DNA of 64,000 nt from Pseudophaeomoniella oleicola (lineage: Eukaryota > Ascomycota > Eurotiomycetes > Phaeomoniellales > Phaeomoniellaceae), in the NCBI GenBank assembly GCA_003868215.1, contig QWDQ01000053.1:62001-126000 (forward strand), given 5' to 3'. Of this stretch, positions 10,307 through 21,361 are shown piece by piece. The first letter of the stretch is position 1. Every line of letters begins with the position of its first letter. The translations under genes were made by a program, and so were the position numbers. Under the pieces are notes generated by a model that saw nothing but the letters and a program-made list of their open reading frames with translations, was not told the DNA's origin and made no database searches.

Positions 10307-11093
10307 ATGTTTCTCAAACAAACTTCTTTCAAACCCAGATCCGGTAGTCAATCTTCTCAGGGTACAGACATGTCTTCCGCAAGTGAAGCTTCCTCGACTG
10401 GTGGCAAGGGTACGTCTTCAAGCCACAATGATCAGCCTGGTGCTACGAGAGGCGGTGCCAGTATGGCTCCCACTCCTGCGAACAATTCTAGTGGGCGAAG
10501 AAGGGTACGTTTGTCTCTCCTCATCTTGTTCCCATCACTTTCCTCTCAAACTCAGTCACCTGGGCCGGGGGCCGACACTGGAAGCGAAAGTTCCCCTTGG
10601 ATCACGATATCATATTGCCGGCCGGCTTGCAAACAAGGATATCTCCTTCAGGATGTTATCCTATCTCACACTATGCGCTTAATCTGCGACTCATCTGTTT
10701 TCCAATCTTATGCGCAAACAATCGAGAAGCAGACATGCTAATTCAAGCTCTCACATATAGTCCTCAGCCTCATCTCCATTCGCCGGCTTGACCAGTCAGA
10801 AGCGCTCAAATGATCCTGAGACGGATGTCAAGAAAGCAAGCTTTATGGAGCAGAAGCCCGGAGCAGAGGGTCCTCTCGCAAAAGTGTGGAATAAGTGAGT
10901 CTATGCACTTCATGTATACTGTTCCAAGCTATCTGCGGCTTCTGTGGTGGCGGTTTGTGGTCACTCGATCGGTCACGGCAGAAGACAAGAGGATAGAGAA
11001 TGATACAGGAGATTGGTGCCAGTCTTCGTTATAAGAACCATGCTAACCTCTCTTTTTTATAGTTTTACCAAGGGTCCTACAGGAGCTGGCTAA
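10307..11093 (+). CDS. Small unidentified fungal protein, three exons
   Basis: Model: join(10307..10504,10761..10894,11063..11093), 120 aa. The N-terminal half is Ser/Thr/Gly-rich and probably disordered; the C-terminal half reads PFAGLTSQKRSNDPETDVKK and ends in AKVWNNFTKGPTGAG. The introns use GTACGT/TATAG (256 bp) and GTGAGT/TATAG with a TGCTAAC branch point 14 bp before the acceptor. The three pieces stay in frame and the coding signal continues into the last 31-nt exon, which makes the model credible. An alternative start is the ATG at 10370. I do not recognise the family with certainty; the composition and the FTKG-like tail recall small conidiation- or stress-associated proteins of filamentous fungi, which is a guess. 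Confidence 0.6.
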
Positions 11094-11785
11094 ACTTCTC
11101 AATTCACCTGATAACGCTGAGGTCTGAGATGTTGATTATGCTATACGCTGTCAGTTTTGCAACACGCTTCCAAATTGAACTGTATGATTATGGAGGATGA
11201 GGACGGTCAATTGTGCTGCCACAATGCAGCTTGCTTGTTTGATTAGGAGCTACTGGAGAATCGGTGGTCGTGGAGGCATGGATTGGAGGAGATATGCTTC
11301 CGACATGGGCAGCGAAGACAGGACCATGAAGAACTTAGAAGAAAGGAATTCCGGGTTTTCATTGCTTGAAGGGGGCTCATGAATAGGTTATGCTAAGTTA
11401 TCCTACGTTATACTACTCTTCCGAATTGAGTTCCGTTCCTGCTCAGTTATAATCAAACCAACCCCCCTTCTCCATGAGTCCATCTATCCCTTCTCATATC
11501 GACATTCAATCCCATCCAAATCCTCTGATCATCCGCCCTACCAACCCCGGACTTTTGGGCGTAGAAAACCCAACCGTCCTCCATCCATGATAGGCTTTCT
11601 TTCCGGTAGCTCAACAGAGTCTGGTTTCCTCCCTATTGAATCCGGCTCTCCCATCGCCTAAATTTTATACCAGAAAACGAAGACAAACCACGTCCCAAAA
11701 AGAGTAATAGTTGGGAGATAGGGAAAAGGGGGGGGGAAGAGGAATGAATCACGTCAAAAGTTGGGGAAGATGAAAATTTCGTTCA
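11094..11785. other. Intergenic region, convergent 3' flanks
   Basis: Separates the 3' end of the small plus-strand gene from the 3' end of the minus-strand Zn2Cys6 regulator. No gene seen; a G-run lies near 11729-11737. Probably 3' untranslated sequence of both neighbours. Confidence 0.5.
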
Positions 11786-13400
11786 TCAGTAATTCGGCGC
11801 TGAGGAAGAGGCGGAATCGGCTTCTATCATATCAGCCAGGTAGCACGCTTTCTGGATGCCTGTTGCGGAGCGGATGGCACGCAGGCGGTCTACGACCCAA
11901 GCGCGCGTCTCTGGCGTGTTCGTTGGGAGACTGCCGGCGAGGAACAGATACCAGAGCAAAAAGTAGGCGCCTGAGGCTGGGATGAGACGCGGTATGCTGG
12001 GGCTGCTGCTGCTGCAGTTCAGGTATGACGTCCGTGTGGCAGCATCGTGGTGTACGAAGCCTAGCATCTGTGGCACAGAGGCGAGGATGCCGTCACGCAT
12101 CTCTGTCGTCGTATCCGAGATCCTCTGCAACAAGGCTGTGTAGGCGCCCCCTTCCAGGGACAACTCATGCGGCGCCCACGTGAGCCCCTCGCGTAGTAGC
12201 AAGCAGTGGATGGCCTGGTACAAGAAGATCCGACACGCACGCATACCGTCCCACACCTTTGCTACCCACGTATTGTAGTAGATGTGGTAGGTGCTGTGGT
12301 ACACGACGCGTGGATTCGCTTCTGGATCATTGACCGTTTTGAAGCGCCAGTGGACTGGCAGCTCGGCGACTAGGTTCTCAAGCCGCCGGTCCAACTCGAC
12401 GGCATGCGAGAGCAGCCTCTCCCATTCATCGGGCAGAAAGGGTATTTCTTGGTCTGGGTCCACCCGGTGGTACAGGTCCATAACCTCGATATGAGCAGTG
12501 CTCACGGCCCAAGATGGGGACTTGCGGGTGAAATTGCGCTCCAATTCGACCCGCAGGAAGCGCAAGCGTGGCGGCACAGGGTGACCGTACCGGGAGCACA
12601 GTGTCAGTACGTGGGTTACGGCCTCGCCAAATATTTGCAGGCCCTGTTTCGTGCGGAACTGGGCCGTGCCGCGGTGCATCAGCAAGTTCGCTGCGCCGTT
12701 GACGTGATGCTTCCATGCCTCCAGAGATTCGTTACCGGAGCAGGTGATGGTTTCAAAGAGACCTAGCACCATGACAGCGAAGACGGTGCTATCCTTGCTG
12801 GTCATGCGAGGATCCACAAGTGCCGCGTTCACTCGCTCTATAGCTTCGGTGTAGCTAGCCCGCGCTTTGCACATGATGTTATCAGCGCCCGTCATGCTAG
12901 CTAGCCCGGCCAGGCCGGCTGAACGAATGGCCACTTGCGCCAGCTCCGCGTCATCTAGCGGGTCAGCGAGGATGTTCAAGGCGTAGTTAAGAAACCCAGG
13001 GCATGGCCCGGAATCCTGTAGGACGTAGTTGGTCAGGAAGTAACTTATCCCCAGGTCGTGAAGGCTCTCGGATGGAGCTGCTGGGGCGATCAGCATCGGC
13101 ATAACTTGGGGGTCCAAGTCACGATTCGACGACGGGAATTGACCAGGGGAGGATGATGGCGAAGGGGTCAGCCGGCCTCTTGGCTCCCAGGGCATGCGGA
13201 TATCGTTCATGAGCAAGTTCAACTCATCCGGCTCAGACGGGCGGTTGTCGTCAATAACATCATCAATGACATGGTCTGTGGCATTATCTATGATATCATC
13301 TTCATAGATCTTCTTTTCCCTCCCTGTCTCGTCTTGCCCTTCTTTCCCGTCACCATCTCGATTTGAGTCTTCCTCGCCATGGTCGTCGTCATCATCATCA

Positions 13401-13432
<32 letters not shown>

Positions 13433-13938
13433 CTGAGTTGGACTGCTCGCTGTGTCATCAGACAATGCAACCGAGGCATGCGAGCCGATCAACGAAGCTG
13501 ATCTGAACGGCGGGGAAGACTGCCTAGATGCCCGCGAGCTGCTTGAGGCCGAACCCATGCGGTGGGCCTTGAGGGTCCGGGCACGATCAATGACCCGCGT
13601 TGTCTCGTCCCGAAAAATGAGTCTCGATGCATCGTGGTAACCGGGGCACTTCTGGCCTGTCCGACGGCCTGCACACCACGCATCTCTGGTCAGTTCATCG
13701 GCCCGGTCGGTCGGGCAACCCCGGATTGGGAGGGGTTATTACACACACTGTCCGCAGACTGGAGTAGCTTTGTCACACTGGATAGATTCACTTGGTCAGT
13801 CTTCTCGATGTGTAGATAACCAACCACAAGATATGCAGACTTGATTGGATAGAGGTAGGTAGGCAGGTAAGTACGCACCCGTCTCTTCTTAACGCGGCAC
13901 AGGGCGCAACTGGCCGATGGGGGCCCGCAGTATACCAT
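11786..13938 (-). CDS. Zn2Cys6 fungal-specific transcription factor
   Basis: Model: complement(join(11786..13668,13747..13777,13879..13938)), 657 aa. The zinc cluster is assembled from all three exons: exon 1 supplies SCALCRVKKRR, exon 2 (31 nt) supplies CDKATPVCGQ and the first base of a Cys codon, and exon 3 begins RRTGQKCPGY. The result fits C-x2-C-x6-C-x6-C-x2-C-x6-C exactly, which supports the splice sites. A poly-Asp run of about 17-18 residues (near 13380-13433) and a Glu/Asp/Arg-rich linker follow. The C-terminal part is the helical regulatory region of the type found in small fungal regulators; I see no fungal_trans GxSxR block. Such proteins are nuclear, binding CGG-type half-sites. 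Target genes are unknown and no biosynthetic cluster is visible next to it. Confidence 0.85.
13380..13433. repeat. CAT/CGT trinucleotide repeat encoding poly-Asp
   Basis: A TCATCATCATCGTCATCG-type run on the plus strand encodes the uninterrupted aspartate tract of the Zn2Cys6 regulator on the minus strand. The two Asp codons alternate in blocks. Length polymorphism between strains is likely. Confidence 0.85.
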
Positions 13939-14671
13939 CGTTAGGTCGCTATTCAAATAATACTGATGAAGAAGGGGGTTCTTTCTTAATCCATTATACC
14001 TCTATACCTCCCGTATAATATAAGTGTTAACTACTTTTATGTACATCAGGTAATGAGTAACTTTTCCGGCAGCGTAGGTGAGGTAGGTAGGTAGGTAGAT
14101 AGGTAGGTAGGTTGGTAGGTAGCTGTACTATGTTAGGAGGAGGGACAAGGCAGTAGGTAGGTAATTACTGTAAAGCAGTTGGTGATGGATTGTTTCGCTT
14201 ACAGTCCTCTAACTTACCTAGGTACCTGAGGTAGCATAGCATAAGTAATTACTGTAATCCCTAATATCAGATTCAACAAAGGGGGAGGAGAGCTCTGTAT
14301 CCAGCCAAGTACTCGGAGGTATTATTAATGACCAGTCAAACATGAGCGATACATAACAATCCTTGGAACATCATGGTCTGATTAGAAGTGAGGTTGGAGG
14401 TCAGCATTTAGCAACCTAGTGACTAGGCTGGTAATATGAGGTATATTTCCAGTTTAGGAGATAAATACAGTAAGATAGAAGAGAGAAATGATCCGATGAC
14501 TTTCGCTTATATTATTGATTGCTCCGTCAATTCCTTCGAGTCTTCATTGAATACTTGACTTCCTCTCTTTTGTTATCATTTCCTCCGTTGAGAGCTCCGT
14601 CAACTTCTTGTCTCTCCTGACAATACTTGGCTTGTTGATTATCCTGTTAGCTCCTCCTTCCTTTCTGTCAG
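13939..14671. other. AT-rich intergenic region with TAGG microsatellite
   Basis: Upstream region of the Zn2Cys6 gene. It contains a (TAGG)n-type array at about 14083-14123 and an ACCTAGGTACCT palindrome at 14216-14227. The part nearest the pseudogene (about 14270-14670) is AT-rich and without open frames. The missing 5' half of the neighbouring transcription-factor pseudogene cannot be recognised here. Confidence 0.55.
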
Positions 14672-15935
14672 CTTGCTCTAAGTCTGGGATACCACCGGGA
14701 CGCTCGGAACTTCTCTACTATATCGCCATTCGCCAGTGAGATGAGGCGGCGCGTCTGGGCGGTAATTACGCAGATGGATCTGCGGCTCTCGAGCCAGATG
14801 GGCTTGCCACGCCTTCTTAAGTTGCACCAGTGCGTCACGGCAGAGCCCCGTAATCTGATGGATACAGATTTCGACGAGGCCACCGTCGAGCTACCCGCAT
14901 CACGGCCCGAGACCGAGTTCACACCCGTGCTCTACGTCCTATCCAAGAACGGGATTGATCGTATGAGCGACCTTATTAGCAAACTTCTCGCTGACGGCCA
15001 GGAGCACCCGTATACCGAGATCATGGAGTTAGACCGAAAGTTGCAAATGGCCGAGACCTTACTACCCCCTATTTTCCGATGGCAGCCCCTTAGTCAGTCG
15101 TTCATGGTACCACCGTAGATTATCGTACACCGTATATGGCTCTATCTTTCCAAGCAACGGCTGACCATTTGGCTCCACCGGAAGTACCTTATCCCGTCCT
15201 ATACGCATGCGCATTACGAGTACTCACGAAATGCCTGCATCCAGGCTGCGATTAATATTCTCGAGTTCCAGCAGCTAGTAGACGACGAAACAAAGCCAGA
15301 TTGACTTCTATATCACGTGCGATTTATGATGACTACGTCGCTAGGACAGTTTGTTTTCCTACTAGGCATGAGTATCCTTAGCTACTATATGCAGCTAGCT
15401 AAAACCCGGCCTGACATCATCTTGGACCAGGAAACGAACACCAAGATCGTCAATCTACTACGGAACTCGTATCCAATTTGGCTGCGCTCGAGTACTGTGT
15501 CCCGAGAAGGCCGAAAAGCGACCGAACACCTGAGTGTCCTGCTGGGGCTGCGAGAACGACAAGAGGTCGCCACCGCTGCCACGTCCCCCTCAGATTTTGC
15601 CACGTCTCAGGAGGCCGCCATGCCGTTCGACCAAGTCACTTGGGACGCTTACCAAGGTAAGTGAATGACACAATACCTAAGAGGGTTGCCTGCATGATGC
15701 GCATTAGAGACTAAGCTCCTCCAGAGTAAATCGCGAATTTCTCCGCAACTGCACCAATCGGTACCGAAATTATGGGCCCGGACGTGCCTGGATCGTCTTC
15801 AGCACTGGGCTTCTCAGTGGCGGATCCGCTGTTAACGAACACCACTGAGATGGACTGGTTGATGAATGTTAGTCTGCCTTTTTCTTTCTCCTCTTTGTTA
15901 ACATTCCTGAATTTCCACTTCTCTAGGAGGTGTGA
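14672..15935 (+). pseudogene. Decayed C-terminal half of a fungal-specific transcription factor
   Basis: One reading frame from about 14672 encodes the fungal_trans-type regulatory region: ALSLGYHRDARN, then EMRRRVWAVITQMDLRLSSQ, the continuation IIVHRIWL, HAHYEYSRNACIQAA and LRNSYPIWLRSSTVSREG. An intron with donor GTAAGT at 15657 and acceptor ending at 15724 leads to SVADPLLTNTTEMDWLMN, and a second intron (15868-15926) to a terminal EV and stop. Within this otherwise coherent gene are in-frame stops at 15116 (TAG), 15302 (TGA) and 15727 (TAA). The TAG and TAA could each come from a Gln codon by one C-to-T change. No zinc cluster or start codon is found upstream, so the 5' half is missing. 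It reads as a host regulator gene that has been truncated and inactivated. Confidence 0.75.
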
Positions 15936-16934
15936 GCCGTTGAGAATCAACCTTTTTGCAACAGTTCTGACCATATTTGCAATAGGGACAGGATAAACAA
16001 GTCTTGTCCTGACAAGCTACTATGCTTCGGCTTTGACAGATTTACAAACAAGTTATACAAAACAACGCAGACAACATCAGGGCTCCCATCAATTCCAAAG
16101 GTCATCCATCAGGCAGTGATTCCGTACAAATAGCTCGTACAGTCCACTTCAGAGAAACAGAGAATGAGAGCAGCCAGCAGTCCAGGTCTACTTCAACCAT
16201 GTAACACCAATCACTTACTTGCCTTGACTACTATACCTTACCTCAACTATAGATAAGGATAAATCTCCTAACGAGCTTCCTCCCAATTCAAACACGCTCA
16301 ACTATCTTGAACCTGTCTACTTCTTCACCGCTTTTACTGTAACTAACATAGAAACCCCCCGAAATGAAGCACAAGGAACCTTTTCTTGCATACTGCCCTT
16401 GGAAAAATTTGAAATAAGCACTCCGAAAAGATAAATACCTAGGTAGGTAAAACATCCTTAGGTTAGCTATTACTTAGGTACGTGATTACATATCTCCCAG
16501 TCTCCGACCATCCGCATTGTGTAAAAAGTTTCGATGTTATTCGGAATTTTTCGGCGCCTGCTTACGGTGAGCGAGGGCGAAATGACAGGGGTTGATTGAT
16601 ATCTTGCAAGGAGGTTAGGTAGATCGGGGGGTGGGGGTTTCTCTCTTTTTCGGGGGTTTGAGAGTTGGATTTTGAGGGCAGAAAAATTAGAAAGGAGAAC
16701 AAAGGAAGAAAGAATGGAAGAACGGAAAGATGATATGAGTTCCGTTGTTGGGTTGGTAGGTAATTATTGGTTTACGAGGTGGTCCTTAGCCGGGGGGGTT
16801 GAGAGCTCTATTTTTTTTTCGTACGAATCTGATATTAATAGCTCTCTGGCCTCGTTCATCATCCCCTTCGTAACATAACCCCCTCTCTCTCTCAATAGGT
16901 AGCAAAAATGCACTCGATTTTTCTCTTTCGCTGA
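15936..16934. other. Intergenic region
   Basis: Between the transcription-factor pseudogene and the 3' end of isoleucyl-tRNA synthetase. I see no gene. It contains TACCTAGGTAGGTA-type sequence near 16435 and purine-rich stretches near 16640-16730. Confidence 0.5.
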
Positions 16935-19900
16935 TCAAGCAAGTCGCAGGCGCAGCGTCAAGTTAGCTCCAACATTGATTTCTTCTTCCAGGATCATCCG
17001 AGGTTTGACGAAAATGCCGCCAGCAACAGCAGCTTCAAACTGCTCCAATTCGCCACGTAGAGAACTCATGAAAAGGGATTGTTGCGACGATAGTACTCTG
17101 TCGAGGTCGATGTTGTCGGGGTTTGCGGCTATGGTGTATTGCATTCGTACGTCGTCGGTAGGGACTAGGCCGGCTTTCTTCCGAAGACGCTGGACTCTGT
17201 TGATCAGTTCTCGAGCAAGTGCCTCCTCCGCGAGTTCTGGGTGAGATGCCGTGTCCAACAAGATCACCGCATCTTCCGTAAAGGCGGGTTCCCACTTCGG
17301 CCCGGACCCATCGGCATCTGAAGGACTGATGTTTTCTTTGCCCATCACGCGTATGACGGTCAAATCATTCTCTTCCAGTCGGATACCGCCAACGGTCAGT
17401 GTCTTTTCGCGCAGATAACCCTTCAGTTGGTCCTGGGTCAGAGTGGGAAGAGCTTTGCGGACAATCTGGACATCTTTCTTGAGCTTTTTTCCTAGTGTAG
17501 GCCAGTCAACCCGAGCTTCCAGGAGAATGTTGTATTTTTCTTCCTCGGTGGTAAGGATGACGTTTCTAACGTTCAGTTCATCTTCCACGTATGATTGGAG
17601 GGACTGCACATCTGATATTTTGCTTGCGTCGGCTATAACAACAAGAGTGAGCAATGGTGTCTTGAGAGAGATGTTACAACGTTCTCGTGCAACTCTTCCA
17701 AGCTCGATGATCTTTTGCATGATGGCAACTTTACGTTGGATCACTTCATCAAACAGTGTCTCCTGAACTGTTGGGAATGGTAGGAAATGAACACTTCGGG
17801 AGTCTTCAAACTCTGTTACGATATTGCCGAGATATGGTTCCAATAGACCATATATATGTTCGGTGATGAATGGCGTGAAAGGCGCCAGAGCTCGGACCAT
17901 GGTGAAAAGGACTTGGAGAAGAGTGTTCAAGGCAGCTGTCGTATCTTCGATACCGTGGCCACCAGTACCCTTAAGTCTCTTGCGATTGAACCGGATAAAC
18001 CAATTTGTCAAGTTGTCAATGACACTGAGCAAGCGTGGAACTACCGTGTAAAGTCGATAGCCTGTTTAATGTTTAGCTTCCATCCTTTGAAGGTCTTCAG
18101 ACGTCGGTGACTTACCCAGCATTTCCTCATCCATGAATCGGAGGAGACTTTGGCAATCCGCCAAAATCCATTTGTCCATATCATTCGTCAACTTCTCGTT
18201 TTGGAAAGGGTAGTCGGCGACAAAATCCCGGCCAGTGGACAATTTGTAGAGAACTGTTTGCTCGGAAAAGAATCGATAACTATTCCAAAGCGGTAGAAGA
18301 ACCTTCGAGACCACCTCCTTGACGCCAGACTCCTTGAAGCGCACAGATTCTGCTCTCACCACTGGAGAATTAATCAAATAAAGCCGCAGTGCATCCGAGC
18401 CGTACGAATCTAGGATTTTGGTAGGATTTGGATAGTTCTTCAAACTTTTTGACATCTTCTTTCCATCTTCAGCAAGAACAATACCGTTGACGATACAGTT
18501 GCGAAAGGGTGAGATGCCGAAAAGCTTGTTGCCCAAAATGGTGAGGGTATAGAACCAGCCGCGTGTCTGATCCAGACCCTCTGCAATAAAGTCAGCAGGA
18601 AAAGTACCACCTTCAAAATTTTCCGAATTTTCAAAAGGGTAGTGATTGGAGGCATATGGCATGCTTCCTGACTCGAACCTATTTCCGTCAGCCAAGAAAT
18701 TCACACATTTCAAGATCTCACAGACCAGCAATCGAAGACCTCGTCCACTCGTCTAAGGACTCCCTTTCCTTCCTTTGACGGAATAGTTATCGAGTCTATT
18801 TTATCCCGGTGAATGTCCTCCAATGGGCCAGAGAACCCGCTTAGTTCCTTGAGTTCGGCAATGCTTCCTACGCAGACGATTTCTTCATAATCGTCGCTCA
18901 CCCAAAGTGGAAGAGGAGTTCCCCAGTACCGATTCCTAGAAACATTCCAGTCGTGCGCATTGGCAACCCAGTTGGCAAATCGTTTTTCTTTGACGAACGA
19001 TGGCACCCAGTTCGTTGACTCCAGGTTCTTCAACATTTCGGGTATCGACTCAGTCACTCGGATAAACCATGAAGCTATTGCTCTTCTAATGAGCTGTGTG
19101 TCAGATCTCCAGCAGAATTTATCTGAGTGAGTAATCTGTCGCTCAACGAGCAAGCGGCCTGTAGATCGTAGATCTTTTAGAATGACTTTATCCGCAGATT
19201 TGACGTGCAGACCAACATATTCTGGAACCTCTGACGTAAAGCAGCCCTTTTCGTCGACCGGACATGGCGGCAGACGTTTTGGATTGATAAATCCAGTTGC
19301 AACAGCGGCATCATAATCCTCTTGACCGAAAGCAGGAGCTTGATGCACAAGACCTGTACCTTCACCAGCCTCCACATAGTCGGCGCCAATGACCTGGAAG
19401 CAATCTGAAAATTTGTCCGAAAAGTATGGGAACAAGGGCTCGTATTTCCAGCCAATTAAGTCTTTGCCAGACATTCTCGATATGATCTTATACCGAGCTG
19501 ATTTCTGGTCCTTGTAGAGCATTGACAGGCCACTCTCCATAAGAATGTAGTGTTTGCCAGACTTCTCGTCCAATATTTTCACGTACTCGAATTTCGGGTG
19601 CACAGCAATGAGTAAATTTGATGGAAGAGTCCATGGCGTTGTCGTATAGGTCAGCAATGATGTGCTTGTTTCCTCCTCACGCCCCTGTACAGGAAAGGCT
19701 ACCACGATCGCGGGATCTTGTGTCATTTTCTCGTTCTGTTTCGATTCCATTTCGCTGAGTGGTGTACAAAGCGCAGTCGAGTATGGCATGATTTGATAAG
19801 CTCGATAAACTTGGTTCTTGTCGAAAAGCCGCTTGAACACCCACCAACAAGACTCCATAAAACTCACATCCATAGACTGCATTACTCACTCAATATCATG

Positions 19901-20484
19901 GACTTTTTCTCGGCTATCGAGACTGCCTACCTTGTAATCGTTGTCAAAATCGATCCAACGACCAAGACGTTCAATGGTCTGCCTCCACTCGTTGGCATAA
20001 GTCATGACAATTGCTCTACACTCGGCGTTGTATTTCTCGATGCCCATCCTCATGACGGCATCTCGCCCAGAGATGCCAAGCTTCTTATCGATCTCGTATT
20101 CGATAGGTACACCATGGGTATCCCAGCCGAAGCGTCGTACTACATGGTAACCTTTCATAGACCAGTATCGCGGGATAATATCTTTAATCGTCGATGCCAG
20201 GAGATGGCCATAGTGTGGAAGTCCTGAGGCGTGTTAGAAGGATGGTACAAGCGTGAAGTGATTGACGGAGCGCTTATACCAGTGGCTAAATATGACATTC
20301 ATGTTAGCATACAGGGCCACATATCGCAGCAGACGCAAACAGTCAAGGACGCACCAAAAGGTGGACCATCATAAAAGTTGAAGCGGTCGCCGCCTTCGGT
20401 CAGACGAAGTTGGGTTTGAAAGGCGTCAATATCCCGCCAGAATTCCAGAACATCCTCCTCTGTCTTAGGAAATGAGATACTCAT
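16935..20484 (-). CDS. ILS1: Isoleucyl-tRNA synthetase, cytosolic
   Basis: Charges tRNA-Ile in the cytosol. Model: complement(join(16935..18061,18116..18678,18726..19876,19931..20223,20280..20285,20355..20484)), 1089 aa, normal for eukaryotic cytosolic IleRS. Seen: the N-terminal [18 protein letters not shown] block with the HIGH-type motif HYGH, editing-domain sequence, [12 protein letters not shown], and the KMSKS motif in [15 protein letters not shown] followed by [10 protein letters not shown]; then the anticodon-binding region [14 protein letters not shown]. The ATG at 20484 opens [16 protein letters not shown], which matches the usual start of the family. Exon 2 is a microexon of only 6 nt (CCACTG); without it the invariant PPFATGLPHYGH would be broken. 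No mitochondrial targeting peptide is seen. Confidence 0.96.
20280..20285 (-). other. 6-nt microexon of isoleucyl-tRNA synthetase
   Basis: On the minus strand the sequence reads ATATTTAG | CCACTG | GTATAAG. The 5' neighbour ends CCTTTTG before a GTGCGT donor and the 3' neighbour begins GACTTCC after CCTCAG. Joining gives TTT GCC ACT GGA CTT CCA, that is F-A-T-G-L-P, the invariant residues just before the HYGH motif. Introns of 69 bp and 56 bp flank it; the upstream one carries a TGCTAAC branch-point motif. Confidence 0.9.
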
Positions 20485-21361
20485 TTTCAGAATGCTTGAC
20501 TCGATCGAGTTGAACGCCAGTAAGTGAGTTCTCCGCGATCGTTGAGAACATATATATACACATGGATGAGTCAATTGCAGGTCTGTGACTCAGATCTAGT
20601 ACGGCGAACATTACTTGTCAGGTACGCGGAAATCTGTGAAACGAATATGAAACAACATATGATTCCGCATCTTTTATACCACAAAGATTCCAGTGATGGG
20701 AGTGTAGTGTATCTGCTGAATGCCACAGATAAATTGCAGATGGCAAACCGTTATATGATGAAGATATAAAACGTTGTTTTATGGCATAGTAACTTTTATA
20801 ACCGAGCTTCACAATCCGGAACCTCAAAAAGGGGGTCCTGAGACAAACCCCTTTCTATCATGATATCGGCTTGACATTGGGGTTGGAATCAATACAATTT
20901 GCCTACTCAGGCACATGAGGGGTTGGCTCAGAATAGCATGGCCATAGCTCAGGCCGTCTTTACTACATAGCTCACATTAAAACAGCTTGTGCTCAGCCGT
21001 AAGTATTGGAATGGAATCCGGTGAGATCCGTTTTGGTGATTGTATATATCGCTATTAGTAGATGTGCAATGGTAGCTTGGAGACTATGAGGTAAGTACTC
21101 TATGTGTATATCCTGGAATGTTCGAACGACAATATTTCCGAGAGGAGTTCCTATAGAGCAGAAAAGTCTATTTTGTAGGCAAGATTGTGTATAATGGACT
21201 CGACCTTACTATACTACATAGTCACAATGGTTTGCTGGATAGGCGTAGATATGGAGATTAACGAGGTAATAGTCAGTGGGAATAATGGGTGGCGGAGGTA
21301 TGATTTCTGTTGCTCTCTGGAGCTGTATACATGTATCTGCCTACCCGGTGCATGCACCTCT
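20485..21361. other. Intergenic region
   Basis: Upstream region of the isoleucyl-tRNA synthetase gene and 3' flank of the MDR oxidoreductase gene. I see no gene, tRNA or repeat. Confidence 0.5.

Noticed and set aside
12404-12766. 120-codon plus-strand frame opposite the Zn2Cys6 regulator
   Set aside because: Antisense shadow within the long terminal exon; no supporting motif.
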